From the NCBI RefSeq assembly GCF_024124765.2, contig NZ_JAMXSR020000001.1, positions 62,001 through 126,000 of the forward strand: a stretch of 64,000 nucleotides of DNA, read 5' to 3'. The position numbers were made by a program, and so were the translations under genes. Positions within the stretch are counted from its first letter, which is position 1. Each line of letters begins with the position of its first letter. Source of the DNA: Sphingomonas sp. H160509. GTDB taxonomy: Bacteria; Pseudomonadota; Alphaproteobacteria; Sphingomonadales; Sphingomonadaceae. Below the pieces are notes generated by a model. The model saw nothing but the letters and a program-made list of their open reading frames with translations, ran no database searches and was not told the DNA's origin. Positions 63,785 through 64,000 of this stretch are shown in pieces.

Positions 63785-64000
63785 ATGACCATTACGTTCC
63801 GCGTCGAAGACGGCCGCGCCATCCTCGCGCCAATGGCGGCAATCATCACTCCCGACCAGCTCGCATCGCTACGCGATCTGCTTACCGAACAATCGCTCCG
63901 GTTAGGTTTTGCCATGTTGCTCCCGGTCTACGGCGTCACCGGCGATTCGTGGTTTGAGTTCGACGCCCGCGTCTGCCATCTGTCGCTCGCGGTCGTCTCA
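63785..64000 (+). CDS. Hypothetical protein, cut by the window end
   Basis: At least 72 residues from ATG 63785 behind GAAGGAGGT. MTITFRVEDGRAILAPMAAI... looks like a small alpha/beta protein. Not recognised; continues past 64000. Confidence 0.6.
   Translation, partial: MTITFRVEDGRAILAPMAAIITPDQLASLRDLLTEQSLRLGFAMLLPVYGVTGDSWFEFDARVCHLSLAVVS

Noticed and set aside
1..64000. CRISPR arrays, tRNA, rRNA, IS elements
   Set aside because: No regular spaced direct repeats, clover-leaf or rRNA-like sequence, and no transposase or integrase was recognised on either strand.

Overview
The window looks like part of a large conjugative plasmid of a sphingomonad (Sphingomonadaceae, Alphaproteobacteria). 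It is GC-rich, carries an F-type tra cluster, has iteron-flanked RP-C and RPA replication initiators, and is rich in TonB receptors, DUF736/DUF3768/DUF2493-type accessory genes, a MucR-type regulator and short sphingomonad-type proteins. No chromosomal landmark, tRNA or rRNA was seen.

Layout. 1-4.1 kb (minus): mating-pair genes in the order traA-L-E-K-B-dsbC, cut by the window edge. 4.4-8.5 kb: a small gene, an HTH protein, repC and repA among iterons (probable oriV). 8.5-11 kb: a lytic transglycosylase, a possible nuclease and a small membrane protein. 11.2-16.6 kb and 24.1-33 kb (plus): plasmid accessory genes (Toprim primase, methyltransferase/strawberry-notch helicase, ParB-like protein, ArdC, nuclease lipoprotein, DUF6927, DUF7007 and unknowns), many behind a purine-rich GGGAGGG-like leader with a hairpin. 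The same kind of gene resumes at 52.6-54.7 kb and 61.5-64 kb (DUF3768, DUF736, DUF2493).

Two cargo modules interrupt this backbone. Module 1 (about 16.8-23.3 kb) holds a PAS-GGDEF-EAL enzyme, a Crp/Fnr regulator and small proteins. Module 2 (about 33.0-52.4 kb) holds two mirrored DUF2946-TonB receptor operons, an esterase, a PepSY membrane protein, a cobalamin-riboswitch TonB receptor, an HPP protein, a LysR-controlled ureide-type operon, HemD and Rnk. Each module is bounded by the same two repeat types in the same relative orientation, sharing a TTTCTCGAAAAGG core. A further stretch (54.7-61.4 kb) holds rpsU, a D,D-peptidase, two toxin-antitoxin pairs and a hairpin-rich 0.7 kb region ending in a terminator.

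About 20 genes carry a single-base frameshift, nearly always in a short homopolymer and each restored by one base. This is far more likely residual sequencing error than biology, so those genes are annotated at full length with the break point given. Start codons were chosen from Shine-Dalgarno spacing where possible. Family names are assigned by recognition of sequence, not by a search.
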